From assembly GCA_028679325.1 (NCBI GenBank), contig JAJRBS010000161.1, positions 1-6,460 of the forward strand: a stretch of DNA of 6,460 nt, in the 5' to 3' direction. The notes under the pieces were generated by a model. That model ran no database searches, had not been told where the DNA came from, and worked only from the letters and a program-made list of their open reading frames with translations. This DNA is from Methanoregulaceae archaeon (GTDB lineage Archaea; Halobacteriota; Methanomicrobia; Methanomicrobiales; Methanospirillaceae). Positions 1-5,548 of the stretch are shown piece by piece; the first letter of the stretch is position 1, and each line of letters opens with the position of its first letter. The translations under genes were made by a program, and so were the position numbers.

Positions 1-447
1 ATCCCGATCGAGGCCGCCATTGCCAGCGTAGATGCAAAACTCCGCTCCCAGGGCATACGAAACGAGGTCTCCCTCATCGCAAGCGGGGGGATTCGGGAGA
101 GTGCTGACGTTGCCAAGGTCATAGCCCTCGGGGCCGATGCCGTGTACATCGGGACCGCCGCGCTGGTGGCCATGGGATGCAGGGTCTGTGGCACATGTTA
201 CCGGGGCCTCTGCCCCTGGGGAATAGCCACGCAGCGCCCTGATCTCGTTGCCCGCCTTGACCCTTCGGTGGCATCGGCCAACGTTGTCAACCTCATCCAC
301 GCCTGGACGCTCGAGCTCTCGGAACTGATGGGTGCCGCCGGCATTAACAGCATCGAGAGCCTCCGGGGCAACCGGGACCGGCTCCGGGGCTATCTCCTGG
401 ACGAGGCGATAATGCAGGTTCTCGATGTGAAATCGGTGGGGGCCTGA
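1..447 (+). CDS. Glutamate synthase, FMN/[3Fe-4S] synthase-domain protein (archaeal split GltB, C-terminal part)
   Basis: Partial gene; the first 148 visible codons are open from base 1 and end at TGA 445-447. Seen: a beta/alpha-barrel end with LIASGGIRES (visible residues 25-34), then LGADAVYIGTAAL (43-55), the usual FMN-phosphate binding region. Next come four cysteines, C60, C63, C66 and C71, followed by PWGIATQ. C60-x5-C66-x4-C71 matches the [3Fe-4S] ligand spacing of glutamate synthases; C63 is extra. Known for the family: this domain takes ammonia released from glutamine and makes glutamate from 2-oxoglutarate with reduced FMN. In archaea it is usually a separate protein, often with N-terminal ferredoxin repeats, which would lie outside the window. 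It is followed after 4 bp by the GXGXG-domain gene, so the two are almost certainly cotranscribed. The true start is not visible. Confidence 0.93.
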   Translation: MPIEAAIASVDAKLRSQGIRNEVSLIASGGIRESADVAKVIALGADAVYIGTAALVAMGCRVCGTCYRGLCPWGIATQRPDLVARLDPSVASANVVNLIHAWTLELSELMGAAGINSIESLRGNRDRLRGYLLDEAIMQVLDVKSVGA

Positions 448-451
448 GATT

Positions 452-1195
452 ATGGACGCGGTCAGGATAGATGCCCGGTCGATGCACTATACCCCGCTGA
501 ACCAGGCCATCCGCAGTGCCGTGGCCGCCGGGGCACGGGAGATAATTCTCGACCATGTCATGGGGCAGAGGTTCATTGCCGATGGACTGAAGGGGGAGGT
601 CACCATCACCATCAATGGGGTACCCGGAGGGGATCTCGGGATGTTTATGAGCGGGCCGACCTGCATCGTTCACGGCAACTGCGAGCATGCCCCCGGGAAC
701 ACCATGGATGCCGGGAAGATCATCATTCATGGGAACGCCGGGGATGCCGTCGCCCATTCCATGAGGGGCGGAGAGATCTTTGTCAGGGACGATATCGGCT
801 ACCGCGGCGGGATACACATGAAACAGTACAGGGACAAGCGACCCGTCCTTGTGGTTGGAGGTTCAGCCCGTGCCTTTCTCGGGGAGTACATGGCAGGGGG
901 GCTTATCCTGGTCCTGGGAAAAGAGTCGGACCGGCCTGAGATAGACCGGGGGATCGGATCCGGGATCCATGGGGGGCATATCCTGATCCGGGGCGGACTG
1001 GATGAGGGTGTCCTCGGTGTCGGCGCCAAGCTCTCTCTGGTAGCGGATCAGGGAATGGAGGAGATAGCACCGCTTGTCAGGGAATATTGTGCGTACTTCG
1101 GCCTTGATCCCGGACCATTCCTTGAGGACAGGTACCTGAAAGTGGCACCGGCAAGCAGCCGTCCCTTTGCCAGCAAATATACCTGGGAGGTCTGA
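452..1195 (+). CDS. Glutamate synthase GXGXG (beta-helix) domain protein, stand-alone
   Basis: A 247-residue protein starting at ATG 452, with a G-rich stretch (GGTGGGGG, 435-442) upstream as a possible ribosome binding site overlapping the end of the previous gene. Residues about 50-195 show repeated glycine-rich turns typical of the right-handed beta-helix GXGXG domain: GVPGGDLGMFM (56-66), HGNAGDAVAHSMRGGEIFV (93-111), LVVGGSARAFLGEYMAGG (133-150) and GIHGGHILIRGG (171-182). In bacterial GltB this is the C-terminal domain that packs against the amidotransferase and synthase domains; in archaea it is a separate polypeptide. The same fold occurs in formylmethanofuran dehydrogenase subunit C (FwdC/FmdC). 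The FMN-domain glutamate synthase gene 4 bp upstream makes the glutamate synthase role much more likely. It has no catalytic residues of its own; a structural, complex-forming role is inferred from the family. Confidence 0.88.
   Translation: MDAVRIDARSMHYTPLNQAIRSAVAAGAREIILDHVMGQRFIADGLKGEVTITINGVPGGDLGMFMSGPTCIVHGNCEHAPGNTMDAGKIIIHGNAGDAVAHSMRGGEIFVRDDIGYRGGIHMKQYRDKRPVLVVGGSARAFLGEYMAGGLILVLGKESDRPEIDRGIGSGIHGGHILIRGGLDEGVLGVGAKLSLVADQGMEEIAPLVREYCAYFGLDPGPFLEDRYLKVAPASSRPFASKYTWEV
1185..1191 (+). promoter_or_regulatory. Ribosome binding site deciding the start of the FrhB-like gene
   Basis: GGGAGGT lies 8 bases before ATG 1200 and is complementary to the archaeal 16S rRNA 3' end. It supports ATG 1200 over the upstream in-frame ATG 1167, which lies inside the previous gene and would add 11 residues (MPANIPGRSEG) with no family match that I recognise. 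Confidence 0.7.
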
Positions 1196-1199
1196 AGGA

Positions 1200-2228
1200 A
1201 TGGAGCGGAAGAGCTATCTGCGCCTCAAGGAAGAGGTCTGGGACCGGGGAATCTGTTCGGGCTGTGGGGCCTGTGTGGCTGTCTGCCCGGCCGATGCCGT
1301 TTGCTTCGGTGAAGCGGGCGGCGCACAGTGCCCCCATAACATCGGATACTGCAAGGAAGAGAGTGATGAAGTCCCCTGTGGTGCCTGCTACGAGGCCTGC
1401 CCGCGCACGGGCGAGATGCGGGCCCAGGAGATGGGCCCCTTCCAGGAGATCCTGTCAGCGAAAGCCGCGTTTGCCGTTCCCCGGGCCCAGAGCGGGGGCG
1501 CGGTCACCGCCCTCCTGGTCAACGCCCTTGAGGAGGGCCTGATCGATGCCGTGGTCACGGTGAGCGAGGACCGCTGGACGCTTCGCCCCTCATCGGTGGT
1601 CATCTCCTCTTCCGATGCTCTCATCCACCAGGCGGGGAGCAGGTACAGCTGGTGGGTCCCGCTTGTGGCGGCCCTGAAGACTGCGGTAATCGAGAAGAAA
1701 TTCCGCCGGATCGCGGTCATCGGTGTACCCTGCGTGGTCCAGGCCGTCGACAGGATCAGGAAGAGCGATCATGAGCTGCTCCGTCCCTACGGAAAGTCAA
1801 TACGGCTTCTCATCGGTCTGTTCTGCACGGAAAGCTTCGATTACAATGCCCTTGTCGAAGGAAAGCTCAAGAAAGAGTACAAGATCGATACCTGGAAGGT
1901 GGATCGGCTCGATGTGAAAGGCAAGCTGGAGGTCAGGATGAGAGACGGGACATCCATCAGCATCCCTGTGCAGGAACTTGAGGCAGCAGTCAGACCCGGA
2001 TGTCACTACTGCCTGGACCTGACCGCGGTCTTTTCGGACCTGTCAGCTGGCGCCGCGGGTAGCACGGCCGGTTTCACCTCCCTCATTGTCAGGACCGATG
2101 TCGGCAGGATGTTTCTTGAGAGTGCGATCAGAAACCAGCGAATCGTTACCGGCCCTGGGCCCGATACCACAGCCATTGAGAAGCTCATCACAAGAAAACT
2201 GCAGAAGAACCAGCCGGAAACACCGTAG
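1200..2228 (+). CDS. FrhB/FpoF-like coenzyme F420 oxidoreductase subunit, probable electron-input partner of glutamate synthase
   Basis: A 342-residue protein (start ATG 1200, stop TAG 2226-2228). Seen: an N-terminal ferredoxin cluster CSGCGACVAVCP (C19, C22, C25, C29), then a second cysteine group C44, C51, C60, C63, C67 ending CGACYEACPR. Residues 97-117 carry QSGGAVTALL, the signature of the FrhB N-terminal domain. The C-terminal FrhB/FdhB domain follows, with VIGVPCVVQAVDRIR (173-187), IGLFC (205-209) and CHYCLDLTAVFSDLSAG (268-284). Known for the family: FrhB, FpoF/FqoF, FdhB and relatives bind FAD and Fe-S clusters and exchange hydride with F420. Inference: placed 4 bp after the glutamate synthase domains, it would oxidise F420H2 and pass electrons to the FMN domain, replacing GltD. 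This fits the F420-dependent glutamate synthase (FGltS) proposed for methanogens. F420 specificity cannot be read from sequence alone; ferredoxin or another hydride donor is possible. Confidence 0.88.
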   Translation: MERKSYLRLKEEVWDRGICSGCGACVAVCPADAVCFGEAGGAQCPHNIGYCKEESDEVPCGACYEACPRTGEMRAQEMGPFQEILSAKAAFAVPRAQSGGAVTALLVNALEEGLIDAVVTVSEDRWTLRPSSVVISSSDALIHQAGSRYSWWVPLVAALKTAVIEKKFRRIAVIGVPCVVQAVDRIRKSDHELLRPYGKSIRLLIGLFCTESFDYNALVEGKLKKEYKIDTWKVDRLDVKGKLEVRMRDGTSISIPVQELEAAVRPGCHYCLDLTAVFSDLSAGAAGSTAGFTSLIVRTDVGRMFLESAIRNQRIVTGPGPDTTAIEKLITRKLQKNQPETP

Positions 2229-2235
2229 TTAGCCA

Positions 2236-2263
2236 GAGGTATGATGCCTCATCACCTATTTTT
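2236..2263 (+). terminator. Possible weak terminator after the glutamate synthase operon
   Basis: GAGGT (2236-2240) pairs with GCCTC (2246-2250) around a 5-base loop, with one G-T pair. An eight-base spacer is followed by TTTTT at 2259-2263. Archaeal termination mainly needs the T-rich tract, so this is a plausible but weak signal placed just after stop 2228. Confidence 0.3.
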
Positions 2264-2279
2264 GGGGAAATCTTCCTGA

Positions 2280-2297
2280 TGTGAACAGGATATCACA
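2280..2297. promoter_or_regulatory. Palindrome TGTGA-N8-TCACA, candidate operator
   Basis: TGTGA (2280-2284) and TCACA (2293-2297) form perfect 5-base inverted arms 13 bp centre to centre. The right arm ends exactly where the A-rich TATA-like element of the next gene begins. The layout fits a dimeric helix-turn-helix regulator site next to a promoter, but the arms are short and could be chance. Confidence 0.3.
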
Positions 2298-2310
2298 GTA
2301 AAATACAAAA
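2297..2310 (+). promoter_or_regulatory. Putative archaeal promoter (BRE/TATA-like) for the anchored exported protein
   Basis: AGTAAAATACAAAA is the most A/T-rich stretch in the 129-bp gap and lies about 50-60 bases before ATG 2358. A start of transcription about 25 bases downstream (around 2328) would give a short leader that still contains the GGGAGAAG ribosome binding site (2343-2350). The TATA match is only approximate. Confidence 0.4.
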
Positions 2311-2311
2311 A

Positions 2312-2330
2312 GAAGGGAGTATAACCCTTC
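2312..2330. repeat. Small inverted repeat GAAGGG/CCCTTC in the promoter/leader
   Basis: GAAGGG (2312-2317) and CCCTTC (2325-2330) are perfect 6-base complementary arms around AGTATAA. The element straddles the predicted transcription start, so it could be an operator or a 5' leader hairpin. No function can be assigned. Confidence 0.35.
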
Positions 2331-2357
2331 CCTGATACATTCGGGAGAAGAGAATAA

Positions 2358-3173
2358 ATGAAAAGATCCGGTTATCTTCTACTGCTATGCTGCCTGGTCG
2401 CCATTTTTGTCTGCCTGCAGCCCGTCTCCGGGCAGTCCGGCCCGGCGCTCCCCCATGAGTTCTTTGGGAAGGTCTTTGTCGGTGACAGCCCGGCGCCCCT
2501 GGGGTTTGAAGTCGAGGCCGTAGGCCCCGGCGTGTACTCCCTTGCGGTCGAGCTTCCCGGGAGGATGATAACTGTCGAAGGAAATCCTGTCTCCACCCAG
2601 TCCGGAGGTGTCTACGGAGAGCCCGGGATGTCAACGCAGAAACTCCTCGTCCAGGGTGACGTCGAACCCGGGACCCCTCTCGAGTTTTATGTCGGGGGGG
2701 TGAAGGCAGAGGTCTATCCCGTCGCGACAAATGGCCCCTGGAAGGAGAATTACTCCTATTTCCCAGGGGAAATAACGGAACTCAACCTCCGCATTGCCGG
2801 ACAGCCGTCGGTCGGCCAGACACGGGAGCCGACACCGGTCCAGACCCGTCTTCCGGCATCAGCGGTGGAAGCACTCCTGCCTGAACCCGGTATCGCCACC
2901 GGCCGCCCCGTTATGGGGGGCCCGGTGAACCCTCCTGCAGAGGGTAATCCCCCGGGAACAGCCACGGGGACGCAAGTGCAGGGAAATCATACTGTACCTC
3001 TCGGAGGACAGGCTCCTCCGGGATCCCCCGGCAGCACACCAGTCATGATGGCCGCTCTCGTCATCCTGATCCTCGTTATCATCGGAGGAGCAATCTACCT
3101 CAGGACAAGGAGCCGGTCCGTCCCGGCGGAGGAGAAAACGAGCGAGGAGCCGGAGAAGAAGAAAGAGGATTAA
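2358..3173 (+). CDS. Exported protein with one extracellular domain, Pro/Gly stalk and C-terminal membrane anchor
   Basis: A 271-residue protein starting at ATG 2358, with GGGAGAAG at 2343-2350 as ribosome binding site. Residues 1-25 are a signal peptide: Lys/Arg start, hydrophobic LLLLCCLVAIFVCL, likely cut near VSG-Q26. Residues about 31-146 form a compact domain beginning LPHEFFGKVFVGDSPAP and containing LLVQGDVEPGTPLEFYV (96-112) and PGEITELNLRI (136-146). I recall this pattern as recurrent in surface proteins of Methanomicrobiales, often near other repeat or adhesion domains; its function is not known to me. Residues about 150-227 are a Pro/Gly/Thr-rich linker, probably a flexible and perhaps glycosylated stalk. 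Residues 228-247 are one membrane helix, followed by RTRSRS and a charged cytoplasmic tail rich in Glu and Lys. It would sit on the outer face of the membrane or in the S-layer space. It has its own promoter region and is not closely linked to either neighbour. Confidence 0.85.
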   Translation: MKRSGYLLLLCCLVAIFVCLQPVSGQSGPALPHEFFGKVFVGDSPAPLGFEVEAVGPGVYSLAVELPGRMITVEGNPVSTQSGGVYGEPGMSTQKLLVQGDVEPGTPLEFYVGGVKAEVYPVATNGPWKENYSYFPGEITELNLRIAGQPSVGQTREPTPVQTRLPASAVEALLPEPGIATGRPVMGGPVNPPAEGNPPGTATGTQVQGNHTVPLGGQAPPGSPGSTPVMMAALVILILVIIGGAIYLRTRSRSVPAEEKTSEEPEKKKED

Positions 3174-3203
3174 AACTTCCCTACGGCCAGAACCGACCCC
3201 ATC

Positions 3204-3220
3204 CTCTCATTTTATTATTG
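3204..3220 (+). terminator. Possible T-rich terminator after the anchored exported protein
   Basis: CTCTCATTTTATTATTG lies 31 bases after the stop codon and is the only T-rich run there. No convincing hairpin precedes it. T-rich tracts alone can stop archaeal RNA polymerase, so this is a tentative call. Confidence 0.25.
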
Positions 3221-3324
3221 TGGAGCAGAAACTGGCACCCATAAACATAATCGTTCGCTGCTCGGGGAGTGTGACTGGCCGACTGATGCAGGTGCGATTG
3301 GGCAGGCTGTCCGGAGTGAAGGGT

Positions 3325-3360
3325 AGTAAAATTAAAATAACTTATTGTAAAATATACTAT
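3325..3360 (+). promoter_or_regulatory. AT-rich promoter region of the cysteine protease gene
   Basis: This 36-base stretch contains almost only A and T in a GC-rich window, and carries TATA-like runs (ATTAAAATAA at 3331-3340, AAAATATACTAT at 3349-3360). The heptamer GTAAAAT occurs twice, at 3326-3332 and 3347-3353, 21 bp apart (two DNA turns). The first TATA candidate would place the transcription start near 3358-3362 and leave a leader of about 30 bases carrying GAGGGA (3378-3383), which ends 6 bases before ATG 3390. The rest of the 216-bp gap (3221-3324) shows nothing I can identify. Confidence 0.55.
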
Positions 3361-3389
3361 ACGTTTCCAGACTCACTGAGGGAACTTCG

Positions 3390-5462
3390 ATGAAGAGAAG
3401 AACGGTTCAGCGTTTTATGGGGTTTCTGGTGATTGCCACCCTCCTCCTCCCTGCCATCACCTCTTCTGCGATTCCGGCTGTGCAGTCATCCGATATTCAC
3501 ACCCTCTCTCCCGTAAGCCCGAAGTTTGCAAAATGGCTTGAAGATTACAGGGGCGGAGGGCTCGATACCCGGGTGAGCCAGAAGACCCTCGGGTATGTTC
3601 CCCCCATCGTGGATCTCTCGCATACGAGGGGGATGCAGATCGAAGGCGGCGCCATCCTGAAGGCGGACACATATTCAAACCTCCTTGCTGCCTACAGCAG
3701 TCCGGGAAGTACCCTTGGCGCAGCAACGAGTTCCTCTCTCCCGTCACGGTATGATCTCAGAACCACGGGGAAACTTTCCGCAGTGAAAGACCAGGGCCAG
3801 TGCGGGAGCTGCTGGGCCTTTTCCACCCTCGCCTCCCTCGAGTCCACGCTCCTTCCCGGAGAATTTTGGGATTTTTCCGAGAACAACATGAGAAACACCC
3901 ATGGTTTTGACCTCTCTTCCTGCCAGGGAGGGAACTCTGTCATGGCGGCTGCCTACCTGACCCGCTGGAGCGGGGTCATTCCGGAAACGAGCGACCCCTA
4001 CTCTCCGGTCTCAAAGATAGCCACGTCCATGACCGTGCCCAATACCGGGGTCGTCAAGCATGTCCAGGAGATCCTCTTTATTCCCGAGAGGAGCGGGTGG
4101 TCCGATAACGCGAACATCAAGAAGGCTCTCATTGAGAAAGGGGCAGTCTACTCTTCGGTCCGCTGGGAAGACAGCAACTACCAGGCCGGGACGGCCAGCT
4201 ATTACTATCCGGGACTAGGTTCGCCGAACCATGCCGTCACCATCGTGGGATGGGACGATTCCTACGACAGGACCCGTTTTTCACCGACCCCACCGGGAAA
4301 CGGTGCATTCATCGTCAAGAACAGCTGGGGGACTACTTGGGGTGAGGGTGGCTATTTCTATGTCTCCTACTATGACTCGCAGATAGGTAAGGACAACGCG
4401 GTTGTCCTCGCCGAGTCTGCCCAGAACTACTACCATATCTACCAGTACGACCCGCTGGGCTGGACAGTCTCCTACGGAGGCGGGAGCGATACGGTTTATT
4501 TCGGAAACATCTTCACCGCCCAGGCGGCCGAAAGCCTGACCGCCGTGAGCTTCTATACCCCGACCACGAACACCCAGTACAAGGTCTCGGTGTACAAGAA
4601 CAACTGGGGCAGCCCTGTTGCCGGCTCAGCCCTGGTGACTGATTCAGGGACCATCGCCGTGCCCGGATACCATACCCTGACCCTCTCAAAACCGGTCAGC
4701 CTCAACCAGGGCGAGAAGTTCTCGGTGGTGGTCCGGATGTATACCCCCGGTTACCAGTACCCGGTCGCCCTCGAGTATCCCTATGCCGGCTACTCCTCGC
4801 AGGCCACAGCAAAGAGCGGCGAGAGCTTCGTCAGCAACGATGGCATATCGTGGACCGATGTCACTACGGTTTATCGCAACGCGAATGTCTGCCTGAAGGC
4901 CTTCACCCGGCAACCGGGACAGGCCACCACGGTGGTTTCTCCTTCATATTCCCCGGCCGCGACACCGACCCCTTCCATGGTGACGGCTGATACCACCCCG
5001 CCAACCCTGACCTTCTCTGCCCCATCATCCTACGCCGTCATCACGCCTGGCCAGAGCCTGGCCATAACCTGGTCGGCAACAGACAGCAAGGGAGTCGCCG
5101 GCGTGGATATCGACTACTCAACGGACAGCGGAAGAAGTTATAAGGCCATTACTGCGAACCAGGGCAAGACCGGGACGTTCAGCTGGACTGTCCCGAGCAC
5201 CACGGCGACATCCCTCACCCTGCGGGTGAAGGCAAGGGACATCTCCGGGAATGTGGCGACGGCGTCGAAGATCTGTTTCGTCCGGGCAGCCTCGGCCGCC
5301 ACCAGCACCGGAAAATCAACCAGCAGCGGCAAGTCCCTCATCGTGCTCATGCCTGGTGAAACAAGAACGGCCCGCACAGTGACCCCTACCCCCACGCTGA
5401 CCCTTCCGTTATCCGGGTCTGCCGGGACGGAAAAACCATCCCTGTCAGGGTTCTTCTTTTGA
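3390..5462 (+). CDS. Secreted papain-family (C1A) cysteine protease with lectin-like and Ig-like domains
   Basis: A 690-residue protein starting at ATG 3390, with GAGGGA just upstream as ribosome binding site. Residues 1-27 or 1-30 are a signal peptide (MKRRTVQRFM, then a hydrophobic core). A short pro-region contains FAKWLEDY and LGYVPPIVDLSH (67-78). The peptidase domain (about 118-343) has the full catalytic set: oxyanion Gln135 and Cys141 in KDQGQCGSCWAFS, His281 in PNHAVTIVGW, and Asn311-Ser-Trp313 in KNSWGTTWGEGGY. Residues about 347-505 (from YYHIYQYDPLGW to NVCLKAF) resemble the lectin-like domain that follows C1 peptidases in bacteria and archaea. A Pro/Thr/Ser linker (511-532) leads to an Ig-like domain (about 536-630, TPPTLTF to ISGNVATAS). 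The tail (631-690) is Ser/Thr/Pro-rich and ends SLSGFFF, with no membrane anchor or sorting signal I recognise. It likely acts outside the cell on proteins or peptides; substrate unknown. Catalytic competence is predicted from the motifs only. Confidence 0.93.
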   Translation: MKRRTVQRFMGFLVIATLLLPAITSSAIPAVQSSDIHTLSPVSPKFAKWLEDYRGGGLDTRVSQKTLGYVPPIVDLSHTRGMQIEGGAILKADTYSNLLAAYSSPGSTLGAATSSSLPSRYDLRTTGKLSAVKDQGQCGSCWAFSTLASLESTLLPGEFWDFSENNMRNTHGFDLSSCQGGNSVMAAAYLTRWSGVIPETSDPYSPVSKIATSMTVPNTGVVKHVQEILFIPERSGWSDNANIKKALIEKGAVYSSVRWEDSNYQAGTASYYYPGLGSPNHAVTIVGWDDSYDRTRFSPTPPGNGAFIVKNSWGTTWGEGGYFYVSYYDSQIGKDNAVVLAESAQNYYHIYQYDPLGWTVSYGGGSDTVYFGNIFTAQAAESLTAVSFYTPTTNTQYKVSVYKNNWGSPVAGSALVTDSGTIAVPGYHTLTLSKPVSLNQGEKFSVVVRMYTPGYQYPVALEYPYAGYSSQATAKSGESFVSNDGISWTDVTTVYRNANVCLKAFTRQPGQATTVVSPSYSPAATPTPSMVTADTTPPTLTFSAPSSYAVITPGQSLAITWSATDSKGVAGVDIDYSTDSGRSYKAITANQGKTGTFSWTVPSTTATSLTLRVKARDISGNVATASKICFVRAASAATSTGKSTSSGKSLIVLMPGETRTARTVTPTPTLTLPLSGSAGTEKPSLSGFFF
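5440..5460 (+). terminator. Hairpin plus T-rich tract overlapping the end of the protease gene
   Basis: CCCTG (5440-5444) and CAGGG (5446-5450) form a tight inverted repeat (realistically a 4-bp stem with a 3-base loop), followed at once by TTCTTCTTTT (5451-5460). The last T is the first base of the TGA stop. The layout is that of an intrinsic terminator lying inside the coding end. A further pyrimidine-rich stretch (5481-5500, ending CTATTTTC) could act as a second stop. Confidence 0.4.
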
Positions 5463-5548
5463 TCAAGCCTTCCTGCCGGATTCCTCCTTGCTCTATTTTC
5501 CATGAGTGAAAGATTCAATGGGAGGGGGCACCCAGTAAATCCTGTACC

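Noticed and set aside
344..817. Open frame on the - strand (157 codons)
   Set aside because: It is antisense to the glutamate synthase domain genes, and its Gly/Pro/His-rich translation has no motif.
452..1195. Formylmethanofuran dehydrogenase subunit C (FwdC) as an identity for the GXGXG protein
   Set aside because: It shares the beta-helix fold, but the neighbouring FMN-domain glutamate synthase gene 4 bp upstream and the absence of any Fwd/Fmd subunit favour the glutamate synthase domain.
2694..2700. Run of seven G in the exported protein gene, possible phase-variation tract
   Set aside because: G runs of 5-6 occur throughout this GC-rich window (for example 897-902), and this run encodes an ordinary Gly-Gly turn. 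Nothing marks it as a contingency locus.
3223..3263. Inverted repeat GAGCAG (3223-3228) / CTGCTC (3258-3263) in the gap before the protease gene
   Set aside because: The arms are only 6 bp with a 29-base loop and do not extend, so they are within what is expected by chance.
3286..3393. Short + strand ORF (35 codons, MQVRLGRLSG start) whose stop overlaps the protease start as ATGA
   Set aside because: The ATGA overlap looks like translational coupling, but the ORF has no ribosome binding site and runs straight through the AT-rich promoter region, so it is probably chance.
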